Shown here piece by piece: positions 9,233 through 18,769 of a DNA stretch of 64,000 bases. The translations under genes were made by a program, and so were the position numbers. The number at the start of each line of letters is the position of its first letter. Positions within the stretch are counted from its first letter, which is position 1. The notes below the pieces were generated by a model. It was not told where the DNA came from. It saw nothing but the letters and a program-made list of their open reading frames with translations, and did not search any database. The DNA lies in the NCBI RefSeq assembly GCF_000227665.2, contig NZ_CP007030.1:992001-1056000 (forward strand). The letters run 5' to 3'. This stretch comes from Thiomicrospira aerophila AL3. GTDB taxonomy: Bacteria > Pseudomonadota > Gammaproteobacteria > Thiomicrospirales > Thiomicrospiraceae.

Positions 9233-10324
9233 ATGGCTATTGTTGACCAAGCCTTACCCCATGTTGCCAATATTAGTCCTTATATTCCTGGCAAACCGGT
9301 ATCGGAACTACAGCGTGAGCTAGGTTTATCGCGTGTTACTAAACTGGCTTCTAATGAAAACCCATTAGGGGTGAGTCAGAGGGTTGAGCAGGCGGCACAG
9401 GCGGCGTTAAAAACCTTAGGGCGCTATCCAGATGGTAATGCCTATTATCTACGTTCAGCTATTGCCGAGTTTACTCAGCGTACTATGGCTGAGGTCATGG
9501 TAGGCAATGGTTCAAATGAGTTACTTGAGTTTGTTGGACGCGTGTTTGCCGGTCCGGGTGATGAAATTATCTTCTCGCAATATGCGTTTGCGGTGTATGG
9601 CATCACGGCGCAGATCGTTGGTGCGACGCCGGTACAGGTGCCCGCCAAGGATTATGGTCACGATTTAGCTGCGATGGCGGCAGCGATTACGCCAAAAACC
9701 AAAATTATTTATTTGGCAAACCCTAATAATCCGACAGGTAGCTTTTTTAATGCCCAAGCCTTGGATGCGTTTATGCAACAAGTTCCAGCCCATGTCGTGG
9801 TGGTCTATGACGAAGCTTATCTTGAATATGTTGAACGCGATGACGCGCCATCAGGCCTTGCTTTGCTGGACAACTACCCGAATGTGATTGTCACACGCAC
9901 TTTTTCAAAAGCCTATGGTTTAGCAGCGCTACGGGTTGGTTATTTATTAGCACAGCCAGAGGTGGTGGGCTTGCTTAATCGAATTCGAGCTCCATTTAAC
10001 GTTAACGAACTATCCCAAGTCTGTGCCGTGGCAGCATTAGGTGACCAAGACTTTGTATCGGCATCGGTGGCGCTAAATAAGCAAGAACGCTCTAAAGTGA
10101 TCACTGCTTTAACTCAAATGGGTTATCAGCCATTGCCTTCTGAAGGTAACTTTGTCTGTGTCAATATGGGGCCTAATGCAGCCAGCATTAATCAACAATT
10201 GTTGCAACTAGGCGTTATTGTGCGTCCGGTCGCCAATTACGGCATGGCTGATTTTTTACGCATTTCTATTGGTACTGAAGCTGAAAATGCCCACTTGCTT
10301 TCGGCTTTGGCGCAGGTGAGTTAA
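9233..10324 (+). CDS. hisC: Histidinol-phosphate / aromatic aminotransferase
   Basis: A 363-residue fold-type I PLP aminotransferase. Seen: KLASNENPLG at the N-terminus, the NPNNPTG motif, YDEAYLEY and the PLP lysine in TRTFSKAYGLAALRVGY. HisC acts in histidine synthesis; members placed between pheA and tyrA often also transaminate phenylpyruvate and hydroxyphenylpyruvate, which fits the neighbours. An AGGAG site lies 11 bases before the ATG. The tyrA start codon follows the stop without a gap. Confidence 0.93.
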   Translation: MAIVDQALPHVANISPYIPGKPVSELQRELGLSRVTKLASNENPLGVSQRVEQAAQAALKTLGRYPDGNAYYLRSAIAEFTQRTMAEVMVGNGSNELLEFVGRVFAGPGDEIIFSQYAFAVYGITAQIVGATPVQVPAKDYGHDLAAMAAAITPKTKIIYLANPNNPTGSFFNAQALDAFMQQVPAHVVVVYDEAYLEYVERDDAPSGLALLDNYPNVIVTRTFSKAYGLAALRVGYLLAQPEVVGLLNRIRAPFNVNELSQVCAVAALGDQDFVSASVALNKQERSKVITALTQMGYQPLPSEGNFVCVNMGPNAASINQQLLQLGVIVRPVANYGMADFLRISIGTEAENAHLLSALAQVS

Positions 10325-11200
10325 TTGCAACAGGTTCAACGTTTAGCGGTCATTGGAGTTGGGTTAATTGGCGGCTCGTTTGCACTCAAGCTTAAGCAGC
10401 TAGGTTTAGTAAACGAAGTAGTCGGCTGTGGCCGCAACAGCACTAATCTTAACAAAGCACTTGAGCTTGGCGTGATAGATATAGCTTATACTGATCCAAC
10501 CCTGGCGGTAGCCGGAGCTGATTTAGTGGTGTTAGCGGTACCTTTGGGAAGTATTGCGCCGATTTATCAGCAAATTGCACCTTTTTTAGCGCCTGATGCG
10601 GTCGTAACCGATGTGGGCAGCGCGAAGGCAAGTGTTATTGCAGAAATAGCAGGCCTGCTAGGTGAATGTCCAGCGCAATTTGTGCCGGGCCACCCGATTG
10701 CAGGTCGCGAACAAAGTGGTGTCGAGGCCGCGGATAGCGAACTCTATCAACGTCATCGGGTGATTTTAACCCCACTCAGTCATACTAATGAAGCGGCTAT
10801 AGCTTGGGTGCATGCTTTATGGCAAGCCGTTGGTGCGCAGGTGTCTAGTATGTCTGCCACTTATCATGACGAAGTTTTTGCTGCGACGAGTCATTTACCG
10901 CATTTATTAGCCTTTGCCCTTGTTGATATGCTCAATGAGCATCCTGAACTAGGTAATGTATTTCAGTACACCGCAGGTGGGTTTCGTGACTTTACCCGTA
11001 TTGCGTCAAGTGATGCCAGCATGTGGCGCGATATTGCACTACAAAATCATAGCGCCATTCTCAAGTGGTTAGACGCTTACCAGGCTGAATTAGCAAAATT
11101 AGCCCAGTTATTGCAAACCCAAAACGGTGCTGCATTGCAGCAATTATTTGCGACGGCGAAAGCGGCTCGCGATGCGCATATAGTTAATCGCACCTCATAA
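10325..11200 (+). CDS. tyrA: Prephenate (arogenate) dehydrogenase
   Basis: A monofunctional TyrA of 291 residues for tyrosine synthesis, with the N-terminal NAD(P) motif GVGLIGGSFAL and the family block PGHPIAGREQSGVEAA. It lacks the fused chorismate mutase of enteric TyrA; that activity is supplied by PheA. The likely start is TTG directly abutting the hisC stop, suggesting coupling and modest expression. Whether the substrate is prephenate or arogenate cannot be told from sequence. Confidence 0.93.
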   Translation: MQQVQRLAVIGVGLIGGSFALKLKQLGLVNEVVGCGRNSTNLNKALELGVIDIAYTDPTLAVAGADLVVLAVPLGSIAPIYQQIAPFLAPDAVVTDVGSAKASVIAEIAGLLGECPAQFVPGHPIAGREQSGVEAADSELYQRHRVILTPLSHTNEAAIAWVHALWQAVGAQVSSMSATYHDEVFAATSHLPHLLAFALVDMLNEHPELGNVFQYTAGGFRDFTRIASSDASMWRDIALQNHSAILKWLDAYQAELAKLAQLLQTQNGAALQQLFATAKAARDAHIVNRTS

Positions 11201-11238
11201 TATTTCTCAATTTAATTTTAAAAGTATAGATTAAGACT

Positions 11239-12573
11239 ATGAAAAATTTACGTTTTATTGTTCAACCAGGCGGAAAATTAACCGGTCGCATTCGTGTGCC
11301 TGGCGATAAATCTATTTCTCACCGCAGTATTATGCTGGGTTCTCTGGCCGAAGGGGTTACTGAGGTCACGGGCTTTTTGGAAGGTGAAGACGCCTTGGCC
11401 ACATTGAAAGCCTTTCAGGCAATGGGTGTTGAGATAACAGGTCCTACTAATGGCAAAGTGACCATTAAGGGTGTTGGTATGAAGGGGTTAAAACAACCTG
11501 TTGAGTCTTTGAATATGGGTAATTCCGGCACATCAATGCGGTTGTTGAGCGGTATTGTAGCCGGTCAGGAATTTAGTTGCACCCTGACGGGCGATGCCTC
11601 GCTAAGCAAGCGCCCAATGAAACGGGTTATTGATCCATTGAGCTTAATGGGCGCGAAGATTAGTAGTCAAGATAAGGGTTTACCCCCTTTAACAATTCAG
11701 GGTTCAAGCCAACTAAAAGCCATTGATTACACGCTTCCTATGGCAAGTGCCCAGGTTAAATCCTGCGTGCTACTGGCCGGTTTGTATGCTGAAGGTGAAA
11801 CCCGAGTTGTTGAGCCCGCGCCCACACGTGATCATACCGAACGTATGCTGCGTGGTTTTGGCTACCAGGTTGAATCGACTAAGTTAGATGACCTCGCCAC
11901 TGAAATTCGTTTAAGCGGCGGTGGTAAATTAACCGCAACACATATTGATGTACCATCTGATATTTCATCAGCGGCCTTTTTTATGGTGGCCGCATCGATT
12001 GCACCGGGTTCGGATTTGGTTATTGAACACGTAGGAATCAACCCCACTCGCACCGGTATTATCGATATCCTGAAGCTAATGGGTGCCGACATTCTGCTCG
12101 AAAACGAGCGAGAGGTCGGCGGCGAACCTGTAGCAGACATTCATGTTCGTGCCGCTCAACTTGAAGGTATTGTGATTCCTGAGCATTTGGTTCCATTAGC
12201 GATAGATGAATTCCCGGTGCTGTTTGTAGCTGCATCAGCAGCGCAAGGGCAAACTATCTTGACGGGAGCAGAGGAGCTGCGGGTCAAGGAATCCGATCGC
12301 ATTCAAGTCATGGCAGATGCATTACAAGCCGTAGGGATTGATGCGCAACCAACTGAAGACGGCATGATTGTGAATGGTGGTAGCCAGCTAGCTCAGTCGG
12401 CTGCTATTATCAGTCACCATGACCACCGCATTTCAATGGCGATGACAGTAGCGGGCCTTAGAGCTGTAGCGCCGATAACGATTGATGATTGTGCAAACGT
12501 TAATACCTCATTTCCGGGCTTTGTAAAACTAGCTCAATCTGTTGGTTTAATGGTGGCGGCCGAGGAGGCGTAA
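11239..12573 (+). CDS. aroA: 5-enolpyruvylshikimate-3-phosphate synthase
   Basis: The sixth shikimate-pathway enzyme, 444 residues. Seen: VPGDKSISHRSIMLGSLAEG, NMGNSGTSMRLLSG, SLSKRPMKRVIDPL, DEFPVLFVAA and LRVKESDRI, which together form both substrate sites. The NSGTSMR block with Ala/Gly context resembles class II glyphosate-tolerant enzymes more than E. coli AroA (NAGTAMR). The stop overlaps the cmk start (TAATG). Confidence 0.97.
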   Translation: MKNLRFIVQPGGKLTGRIRVPGDKSISHRSIMLGSLAEGVTEVTGFLEGEDALATLKAFQAMGVEITGPTNGKVTIKGVGMKGLKQPVESLNMGNSGTSMRLLSGIVAGQEFSCTLTGDASLSKRPMKRVIDPLSLMGAKISSQDKGLPPLTIQGSSQLKAIDYTLPMASAQVKSCVLLAGLYAEGETRVVEPAPTRDHTERMLRGFGYQVESTKLDDLATEIRLSGGGKLTATHIDVPSDISSAAFFMVAASIAPGSDLVIEHVGINPTRTGIIDILKLMGADILLENEREVGGEPVADIHVRAAQLEGIVIPEHLVPLAIDEFPVLFVAASAAQGQTILTGAEELRVKESDRIQVMADALQAVGIDAQPTEDGMIVNGGSQLAQSAAIISHHDHRISMAMTVAGLRAVAPITIDDCANVNTSFPGFVKLAQSVGLMVAAEEA

Positions 12574-13241
12574 TGCTCAAGATCATTACTGTAGATGGAC
12601 CCAGTGGCGTAGGTAAGGGGACTTTATGCCAACGTTTGTGCGACATAACTGGGTTTCATTTTTTGGATAGCGGTGCAATCTACCGAAGTCTGGCTTATGG
12701 TGTGATGGCTCAGCAACTCGATGCTGACAATGAATTAGCACTGAATGACATTATAGCCCTAGCGGCATCCTTGCCGGTTAACTTTAGGGCAGGCCAAATT
12801 TTTTATGAGCAACAAGACATTACCTTAGCAATCCGCAATGAAGATGTGGCTGCGATCGCATCAAAAGTAGCCGCTATTCCTGCGGTCCGCACGGCTTTAT
12901 TACAGCGACAAAAAGCCTTTGCCCAAGCACCAGGCCTGGTTGCGGATGGCCGTGATATGGGCACGGTGGTATTCCCGCAAGCCGATTTAAAACTCTTTCT
13001 AACGGCATCGGCAAAAATACGTGCAGAAAGACGTGTTAATCAGTTGAAAAATCAAGGTGTTATTGCTAACATAGATCAGATAATTTCTGACATTGAGGCT
13101 CGAGATGAGCGTGATCGCAATCGTAGTGTTGCGCCACTCTTACCCGCTGAAGATGCTATTGTCATTGATACCAGCCTGTTAACTATCGAACAAGTGGTTG
13201 ATAATGCAGTGAAAATTATGCAGGAACGCGCAGTACTTTAA
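12573..13241 (+). CDS. cmk: Cytidylate kinase
   Basis: Phosphorylates CMP and dCMP. The 222 residues begin with the P-loop VDGPSGVGKGTL, then FLDSGAIYRSLAY and VADGRDMGTVVFP, which bind the nucleotide monophosphate, and the lid RDERDRNRSVAPL. It is coupled to aroA by start/stop overlap and stands before rpsA, a conserved pairing in proteobacteria. A CAGGCCTG palindrome at 12931 encodes Pro-Gly-Leu; it is the last one before a gap of 8.6 kb. Confidence 0.97.
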   Translation: MLKIITVDGPSGVGKGTLCQRLCDITGFHFLDSGAIYRSLAYGVMAQQLDADNELALNDIIALAASLPVNFRAGQIFYEQQDITLAIRNEDVAAIASKVAAIPAVRTALLQRQKAFAQAPGLVADGRDMGTVVFPQADLKLFLTASAKIRAERRVNQLKNQGVIANIDQIISDIEARDERDRNRSVAPLLPAEDAIVIDTSLLTIEQVVDNAVKIMQERAVL

Positions 13242-13244
13242 TAG

Positions 13245-13312
13245 GATTGATTGTTGGGGAATCAATCTAGTCTAACTGACCCGAGTAAACAAATTTGTCC
13301 CCAATTGATTGT
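13245..13312 (+). promoter_or_regulatory. Structured 5' leader of rpsA with alternative hairpins
   Basis: Between cmk and rpsA a perfect 8-bp stem (GATTGATT at 13245-13252, AATCAATC at 13260-13267) closes the loop GTTGGGG. The loop bases TTGGGG (13254-13259) are complementary to CCCCAA (13299-13304), so a pseudoknot can form. A second ATTGATT copy (13304-13310) can replace the first as partner of the middle AATCAAT. The rpsA start has no good Shine-Dalgarno sequence. Together this fits a leader for S1 autoregulation; the mechanism is inferred. Confidence 0.45.
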
Positions 13313-13351
13313 TTAATCGGCTATGTAAATTAAAATTTTGGTAATCCACTA

Positions 13352-15010
13352 ATGAGCGAAACTTTTGCACAATTATTTGAAGAATCCCTTCAACTTGACC
13401 GCTTCCAATCGGGTGCGTTAATTATTGGTACAGTTGTTGGCATCGATAAAGAAACCGTTATGGTTGATGCTGGCATGAAATCTGAATCAGCTATTCCAAG
13501 AAAACAATTTGAAGATGCGCAAGGCAATCTAGAAGTGGCAGTAGGCGACGAGGTTGAAGTTTGCTTAGAGTCACTAGAAGATGGCTTTGGTGAAACCCGT
13601 TTATCACGCGAAAAAGCTAAGCGTGCTAAAACTTGGGATCGCTTGGAAGCAGCTGTTGAGAAAAACGAAACCGTATTGGGTCTTATCACTGGCAAGGTCA
13701 AAGGTGGTCTTACAGTTGATGTTGAAGGTGTGCGTGGTTTCTTACCGGGTTCATTAGTGGATACACGTCCAATTCGTGATTTTGGCTTCCTTGAAGGCAA
13801 GGAAGTTGAGTTGAAGTTGGTTAAAATCGACCGTAAACGTAACAACGTGGTTGTTTCACGTCGTGCGGTTATTGAGCAAGAAAGCAGTGCAGAGCGTGAA
13901 GCGCTTCTTGCTAATATGGAAGAAGGTTCAGTACTTAAAGGTATCGTTAAGAACCTTACTGACTACGGCGCATTCATCGACTTGGGCGGCGTAGACGGTC
14001 TATTGCATATCACTGACATGGCATGGCGCCGTGTAAACCACCCATCTGAAATCGTTCAGGTTGGTGATGAAATCGAAGTTAAAGTATTAAAATTCGATAA
14101 AGAGCGTAATCGCGTATCGCTAGGCTTGAAGCAAATGGAAGAAGATCCATGGGCTGACATGGTTGCACGCTACCCAATCGGTTCTGAAACTGGTGGTAAA
14201 GTGGCTAACATCACTGACTACGGCGCATTTATTGAAATTGAAGACGGTATTGAAGGCCTAGTTCATACTTCAGAATTGGATTGGACTAACCGTAATATTC
14301 ACCCATCAAAAGTGGTTCACTTGGGTCAGGAAGTACGCGTAAAAATCCTTGATGTTGATCAAGATCGTCGTCGTATCTCTTTAAGTATTAAGCAATGTAC
14401 TGTTAATCCATGGGAAGGCTTTGCGGCGACCCACAATAAAGGTGACAAGATTTCTGGTAATATCAAATCTATCACTGATTTCGGTATCTTTATCGGTCTA
14501 GACGGTGGTATTGATGGTTTGGTTCACTTGACTGACATTTCTTGGGCACAAAATGGTGAAGAAGCCATCCGTGACTTCAAAAAAGGTGATGAGCTAGAAA
14601 CGATCATTCTATCTATCGACCCAGAAAGAGAGCGTATTTCATTAGGTCTTAAGCAGTTAGAGCAAGATCCCTTCTCACAGTATGTAGCGACTAATGGCAA
14701 GAACAGCATCGTGATCGGCACAGTTAAATCAGTTGATGAAAAAGGTGCTGTTATCGATTTAGCGGATGAAGTAGAAGGTTACCTTCGCGCATCTGAACTA
14801 AATGAAGATACGCGTGATGCATCAAGCGTTCTTAAAGTCGGTGAAAAAGTTGAAGCTAAAATCACCAACATTGATCGTAAGAGCCGCAGCTTGTCACTTT
14901 CTGTGAAAGCAAAAGATGCGCAAGAAGAAGCTGATGCGATTAAAGGTTATACCTCTAATCAAGAAACAGCGTCTAACACCTTAGGTGACTTGTTGAAAGG
15001 TCAGTTGTAA
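13352..15010 (+). CDS. rpsA: 30S ribosomal protein S1
   Basis: Ribosomal protein S1, 552 residues (E. coli 557), the mRNA-binding protein needed to start translation on structured or weak-SD messages. Six S1/OB repeats run through it, the last four with the typical [10 protein letters not shown] / LVHTSELDW / ISLSIKQ pattern. The first two are the divergent ribosome-binding repeats. It follows cmk and precedes ihfB as usual. The start ATG has no clear ribosome site, as in E. coli rpsA, and a structured leader lies upstream. The gene is free of CAGGCCTG palindromes. Confidence 0.98.
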   Translation: MSETFAQLFEESLQLDRFQSGALIIGTVVGIDKETVMVDAGMKSESAIPRKQFEDAQGNLEVAVGDEVEVCLESLEDGFGETRLSREKAKRAKTWDRLEAAVEKNETVLGLITGKVKGGLTVDVEGVRGFLPGSLVDTRPIRDFGFLEGKEVELKLVKIDRKRNNVVVSRRAVIEQESSAEREALLANMEEGSVLKGIVKNLTDYGAFIDLGGVDGLLHITDMAWRRVNHPSEIVQVGDEIEVKVLKFDKERNRVSLGLKQMEEDPWADMVARYPIGSETGGKVANITDYGAFIEIEDGIEGLVHTSELDWTNRNIHPSKVVHLGQEVRVKILDVDQDRRRISLSIKQCTVNPWEGFAATHNKGDKISGNIKSITDFGIFIGLDGGIDGLVHLTDISWAQNGEEAIRDFKKGDELETIILSIDPERERISLGLKQLEQDPFSQYVATNGKNSIVIGTVKSVDEKGAVIDLADEVEGYLRASELNEDTRDASSVLKVGEKVEAKITNIDRKSRSLSLSVKAKDAQEEADAIKGYTSNQETASNTLGDLLKGQL

Positions 15011-15032
15011 TAGTCTGACATTGTTCGCGAAT

Positions 15033-15062
15033 AAGCCAGCCCTTTTGGGCTGGTTTGTTTTT
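15033..15062 (+). terminator. Intrinsic terminator after rpsA
   Basis: The inverted repeat CCAGCCC-TTTT-GGGCTGG followed by TTTGTTTTT lies 25 bases after the rpsA stop. It is a strong GC-rich hairpin with a U-tract and should end the cmk-rpsA transcript before ihfB. Confidence 0.85.
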
Positions 15063-15107
15063 AAAAGCAGATTACTGCAATAATGAACTGTCCGGAATGT
15101 TTGTAAC

Positions 15108-15413
15108 ATGACCAAATCAGAATTAATAGAACTCATTTCCCGTAAACAAACGCAACTCAGTCACAATGATGTAGAATTAGCTGTTAACCATATAGTTGAT
15201 GCGATGATTTCAGCCATGGCTACCGGTGATCGTATTGAAATTCGTGGCTTTGGCAGTTTTAGTTTGCATCACCGCCAAGCAAGACTGGGGCGAAACCCTA
15301 AAACCGGTGAAACGGTTGCGCTACCTGAAAAGCGAGTGCCACATTTCAAACCGGGGAAAGAATTGCGTGAAAGGGTAGATGAGTCTAAATTCCATGCTGA
15401 TATACTTTGTTGA
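15108..15413 (+). CDS. ihfB: Integration host factor subunit beta
   Basis: A 101-residue DNA-bending protein of the HU/IHF family that pairs with IHF-alpha. Seen: [10 protein letters not shown] at the N-terminus, [23 protein letters not shown] forming the start of the beta arm, and [14 protein letters not shown] at the C-terminus. IHF commonly loops DNA at sigma-54 promoters, relevant to the nas promoters in this window. It is followed after 12 bases by lapA. Confidence 0.96.
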   Translation: MTKSELIELISRKQTQLSHNDVELAVNHIVDAMISAMATGDRIEIRGFGSFSLHHRQARLGRNPKTGETVALPEKRVPHFKPGKELRERVDESKFHADILC

Positions 15414-15425
15414 TTAGGGAGCGCC

Positions 15426-15785
15426 ATGAAACGTCTAGTAAGTTTAATTAGCTTCGCTTTTTTTTTGTTATTAGGCGTTATCTTGGCCTTACTTAATCCA
15501 CAAGCTGTGATGTTTGATTACTTTTTTAAACAAGCATCACTTCCCTTATCAATACTCATGACCTTAAGTTTTTTAGTCGGTTTATTTGTGGCCGGTTTAC
15601 TATTGAGCACACGTATGTGGTCAATGCAATGGCAGATAAGTAAGTCGACTAAAAAGCTCAAACTTCAAGAAGCTGAAATCCTCCAGCTTAAAAAGAATCT
15701 TAATCACCTTGAAGCTCAAGCTGAACTTCACCAGTCTACGGCAGCTAAATCGACTCAGGCCAACCCTTTGGTCTCGATTAATTAA
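15426..15785 (+). CDS. lapA: LapA-family inner-membrane protein
   Basis: A 119-residue protein with two transmembrane segments (about 4-22 and 38-60) and a cytoplasmic coiled coil (KLKLQEAEILQLKKNLNHLEAQ), the LapA/YciS pattern. In E. coli LapA works with LapB to control LPS synthesis through FtsH-dependent LpxC turnover. Unusually, lapB, which normally follows lapA, is missing here and pyrF comes next. The gene follows ihfB as in relatives. Confidence 0.85.
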   Translation: MKRLVSLISFAFFLLLGVILALLNPQAVMFDYFFKQASLPLSILMTLSFLVGLFVAGLLLSTRMWSMQWQISKSTKKLKLQEAEILQLKKNLNHLEAQAELHQSTAAKSTQANPLVSIN

Positions 15786-15809
15786 CCCTATCAAGAGTGC
15801 CACTTTATT

Positions 15810-16520
15810 ATGACCTCAAAAACAGCTTCCCCTATTATTGTTGCGCTGGACTTTCCAACTACGCAAGCGGCTTATTCACTGGTTGACCAATTAGACCCGG
15901 CACAATGTCGTCTGAAAGTGGGTAAAGAGTTATTCGCACTGGGTGGTCCTGAGTTGGTCATAGCACTTCAACAACGTGGTTTTGATATTTTTGTTGATCT
16001 AAAGTATCACGATATTCCCACAACAGTTGCCAAAGCCTGTCGGGCACTCTGTGATATGGGGGTTTGGATGTTGAATGTTCATAGTTTAGGTGGGCCTAAA
16101 ATGATCACTGCCGCGCGCGAGGCGATTATTGCATCGGGTCACCCAACCTGGCTTATTGCGGTGACCATTTTGACTAGTTTTGATGAACAGCAGCTTAATG
16201 CAGTAGGTTTATCGGGTTCGATTGCTGATAATGTAAATCGTCTTGCTAAATTAGCAGAATCAGCAGGCGCTCATGGGGTGGTTTGCTCAGCACTGGAAGC
16301 ACCGATGCTCCGTCAGCAAATTAATAATAGTGACTTCCAATTAGTTACCCCCGGTATTCGCTTAAAAGACTCGGCCGCTGATGATCAACATCGCATTATG
16401 ACACCTGAAGATGCTATGCAGGCGGGTGCCAACTATTTAGTTATCGGGCGTCCTATTACTCAGGCTAATGACCCACTAACCGTTTTAACTCAGATTAACC
16501 AACAACTTCAAATGGCATAA
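15810..16520 (+). CDS. pyrF: Orotidine 5'-phosphate decarboxylase
   Basis: The last step of UMP synthesis. The 236 residues form the TIM barrel with VALDFPT at strand 1, LKVGKELF, the catalytic Asp-Lys-Asp set in FVDLKYHDIPTTVAKA and the phosphate-binding TPGIRL and YLVIGRPIT near the C-terminus. It lies 24 bases after lapA in the position that lapA-lapB-pyrF occupies elsewhere. Confidence 0.96.
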   Translation: MTSKTASPIIVALDFPTTQAAYSLVDQLDPAQCRLKVGKELFALGGPELVIALQQRGFDIFVDLKYHDIPTTVAKACRALCDMGVWMLNVHSLGGPKMITAAREAIIASGHPTWLIAVTILTSFDEQQLNAVGLSGSIADNVNRLAKLAESAGAHGVVCSALEAPMLRQQINNSDFQLVTPGIRLKDSAADDQHRIMTPEDAMQAGANYLVIGRPITQANDPLTVLTQINQQLQMA

Positions 16521-16564
16521 CCTACTAAGCCTAATAATAAGGTGAAGCTTCGCTGGCTTTTATC

Positions 16565-16593
16565 TTGCAAAAGACACCTTATCCTTTTATAAT
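16565..16593 (+). promoter_or_regulatory. Sigma-70 promoter of the rpsF operon
   Basis: TTGCAA (16565-16570) and a perfect TATAAT (16588-16593) are 17 bases apart, a strong sigma-70 promoter. It starts an RNA with a leader of about 80 bases before rpsF. An 8-bp inverted repeat (ATAAGGTG at 16537-16544, CACCTTAT at 16575-16582) spans the -35 and could terminate pyrF transcripts or regulate this promoter. The ribosome site AAGGAGAGACC precedes the rpsF ATG. Confidence 0.75.
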
Positions 16594-16682
16594 TTCGCCT
16601 TTCAAGTTTTAATGCTTGAATTCCTTGCTTCACTCAAATTTATTTGGTTTGAGGAGGCTCTTTAGACCCATAAGGAGAGACC

Positions 16683-17030
16683 ATGCGTCATTATGAAGTA
16701 GTATTTTTAGTTCATCCAGATCAAAGTGAACAAGTACCTGCAATGATTGAGCGTTACCGCGCGATCATTGAACAAGATGGTGGCAAAATTCACCGTCTAG
16801 AAGACTGGGGTCGTCGCCAGTTAGCCTACACCATTGAAAAAGCCCATAAAGCCCATTACATTCTAATGAATATTGAATGTACCCAAGCGGCTTTAGACGA
16901 GCTTGATAGTGCGTTCTACTATAACGATGCTGTATTACGCAATATGTTTATTAAGCGTAATGAAGCGGTTACTGAGCCTTCAGTAATGGCAGGTAGAAAA
17001 GAAGACCGCAATGAAGCGGTTAGCGCTTAA
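16683..17030 (+). CDS. rpsF: 30S ribosomal protein S6
   Basis: Ribosomal protein S6, 115 residues, with the family start [19 protein letters not shown] and the [25 protein letters not shown] core that contacts S18 and 16S rRNA. The C-terminal tail is short and variable, with no long polyglutamate tail as found in E. coli. First gene of the rpsF-rpsR-DUF2232-rplI operon, behind a strong promoter. Confidence 0.97.
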   Translation: MRHYEVVFLVHPDQSEQVPAMIERYRAIIEQDGGKIHRLEDWGRRQLAYTIEKAHKAHYILMNIECTQAALDELDSAFYYNDAVLRNMFIKRNEAVTEPSVMAGRKEDRNEAVSA

Positions 17031-17048
17031 TAATTAAGGAGTTGTAAC

Positions 17049-17276
17049 ATGGCTAGAAATTTTGGACGTAAAAAGTTTTGTCGCTTTTCAGCGGAAAACG
17101 TAAAAGAAATTGATTACAAAGATTTAGATACCTTGAAAGCGTATATTACTGAGACAGGTAAAATTGTACCAAGCCGTATTACTGGTACCAGTGCAAAATA
17201 CCAGCGCCAGTTAGCGACCGCTATCAAGCGCGCACGTGTATTAGCATTATTGCCTTACACCGATCAGCATAAGTAA
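17049..17276 (+). CDS. rpsR: 30S ribosomal protein S18
   Basis: Ribosomal protein S18, 75 residues, full length: [35 protein letters not shown] and the basic [20 protein letters not shown] helix. It binds 16S rRNA as a heterodimer with S6, encoded 18 bases upstream. There is only a single Cys at the N-terminus, so no zinc motif. Confidence 0.98.
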   Translation: MARNFGRKKFCRFSAENVKEIDYKDLDTLKAYITETGKIVPSRITGTSAKYQRQLATAIKRARVLALLPYTDQHK

Positions 17277-17287
17277 ACGTTAGTCCC

Positions 17288-18184
17288 ATGATTGCCTTAG
17301 CCAATTTCATCATGCGAGGACCGCTACAAGCCTATGGCGTAGCGACTATTGCAGCGATTTTGGCGATATTTTTTACGCCAATTGGCGTATTAGCAGGCAT
17401 TGTAATTGCACTGATCACCTTGCGAGTAGGCAATGTTGAAGGTGCAAAAACTATGGCCGCTGCGGCTGTTGTGCATTTAGCGCTCACGTTCCTAATGAGT
17501 GGCAGTTATGCACCAGGCTTGGTTGTCATTATTCAGTTCATGCTCCCGGTTTGGATTATTGCGCTGGTATTGCGCAACACTAATTCGCTTGGACTAGCAC
17601 TGCAAGCGACAGCCTTATTGGCTGGTGCCGGTCTAGTGTTGGCTCACCTATTAATAGGTGATTTAGCACAATGGTGGTTCAATCTATTCAACCAAGTAGC
17701 TTTGCCTTTGCTTGAAGATGCAGGTGTAAGCTATCCAGTGGAAACGATTGAGCAGATGACTAAGATGATCACAATGTTGCTCGCTATGTTTGCGGCTTTG
17801 TTGTGGTACGGGCAGGTACTCATTGCGCGCTGGTTACAAGCCGCCTTGTATTACCCAGGCCAGTTTCAAAAGGATTTCCACCGTTTGACACTGCCAAAGC
17901 CCGTGGCTTGGACTACTTTTGCTATTGCAACGGCCAGTTTGTTTATGAACGAATGGTCAGGCGGATTACTAGGCAATCTGTTTGGATTATTAACGATTAT
18001 TTTAATGTTTCAGGGTATTGCAATTATTCACCATGCGGTGTCAGTTAAACAGGCATCGAAGGGTTGGTTAATTGCTATGTATATTTTATTGTTTGTGTTT
18101 CCACAAGCGGTTTTAGTTTTAGCAATCATCGGGATGGCGGATACATTTAGTGATTTTCGCAGCCGATGGGAGCCGAGTAATTAA
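17288..18184 (+). CDS. DUF2232-family polytopic membrane protein
   Basis: A 298-residue, very hydrophobic protein with about eight predicted membrane segments, matching DUF2232 (YybS-like) proteins that many gammaproteobacteria carry between rpsR and rplI. Its biochemical role is not known. The fold resembles substrate-binding S components of ECF-type importers, but no energising subunits are nearby. It is placed 11 bases after rpsR and 11 before rplI, so it is made with the ribosomal proteins. Confidence 0.75.
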   Translation: MIALANFIMRGPLQAYGVATIAAILAIFFTPIGVLAGIVIALITLRVGNVEGAKTMAAAAVVHLALTFLMSGSYAPGLVVIIQFMLPVWIIALVLRNTNSLGLALQATALLAGAGLVLAHLLIGDLAQWWFNLFNQVALPLLEDAGVSYPVETIEQMTKMITMLLAMFAALLWYGQVLIARWLQAALYYPGQFQKDFHRLTLPKPVAWTTFAIATASLFMNEWSGGLLGNLFGLLTIILMFQGIAIIHHAVSVKQASKGWLIAMYILLFVFPQAVLVLAIIGMADTFSDFRSRWEPSN

Positions 18185-18195
18185 AGGATTTCAGA

Positions 18196-18642
18196 ATGAA
18201 CGTTATTCTGCTAGAAAAAGTACAAAACTTAGGTGGTTTAGGTGAGCAAGTAACTGTTAAATCAGGTTATGCGCGTAATTTCTTAATTCCACAGGGCAAG
18301 GCCAAACCAGCTACCAAAGACAACGTTGCTGAATTTGAAGCACGTCGTGCTGAGTTAGAAAAACAAGCAACAGAAGCACTTGCTTCAGCGCAAGCCGTTT
18401 ATGAAAAAATGAATGGTATGGTTGTAAAGGTTGAGGCCAGTGCGGGTGACGAAGGTAAGCTATTTGGTTCGGTAGGAACGCAAGACATTGCTGATGCTTT
18501 AAGTGCCGTAGGCTTTAGTGTTGAACGTCGTCAAGTTCGCTTACCACAAGGCCCAATGCGCACCACAGGCACGTTTGAAATTGACATTCAATTGCACACA
18601 GATGTTGTGGCTGCAATTAATGTTGAGATTTCAGCTGCCTAA
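18196..18642 (+). CDS. rplI: 50S ribosomal protein L9
   Basis: Ribosomal protein L9, 148 residues: the N-terminal 23S-binding domain ([32 protein letters not shown]), the long connecting helix rich in Ala, Glu and Lys, and the C-terminal domain with [16 protein letters not shown]. Last gene of the operon; a strong terminator follows. Confidence 0.98.
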   Translation: MNVILLEKVQNLGGLGEQVTVKSGYARNFLIPQGKAKPATKDNVAEFEARRAELEKQATEALASAQAVYEKMNGMVVKVEASAGDEGKLFGSVGTQDIADALSAVGFSVERRQVRLPQGPMRTTGTFEIDIQLHTDVVAAINVEISAA

Positions 18643-18690
18643 TTCTGCTGCCTAATGAGGTTTTAACCTTTGATAGGTTTTGCCTGATGA

Positions 18691-18719
18691 AAAAACCGAG
18701 CTTTGCTCGGTTTTTTTTT
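18691..18719 (+). terminator. Intrinsic terminator after rplI
   Basis: AAAAAACCGAGC-TTT-GCTCGG followed by nine Ts, 49 bases after the rplI stop. The A-run on the left also gives a U-tract on the other strand, so it could work in both directions. It separates the ribosomal operon from dnaB. Confidence 0.9.
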
Positions 18720-18769
18720 GCCAGGTCTTTATAATGGTGGTTTCAAATTAAGATGTTAAAAAATTACTC

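Noticed and set aside
13390-13845. A 151-codon open frame antisense to rpsA
   Set aside because: Ser/Thr/Pro-rich shadow of the S1 repeats; no start context.
16594-16682. S6:S18-binding leader RNA before rpsF
   Set aside because: Two small hairpins are present, but I could not find the CCG bulge and pairing of the known S6:S18 motif.
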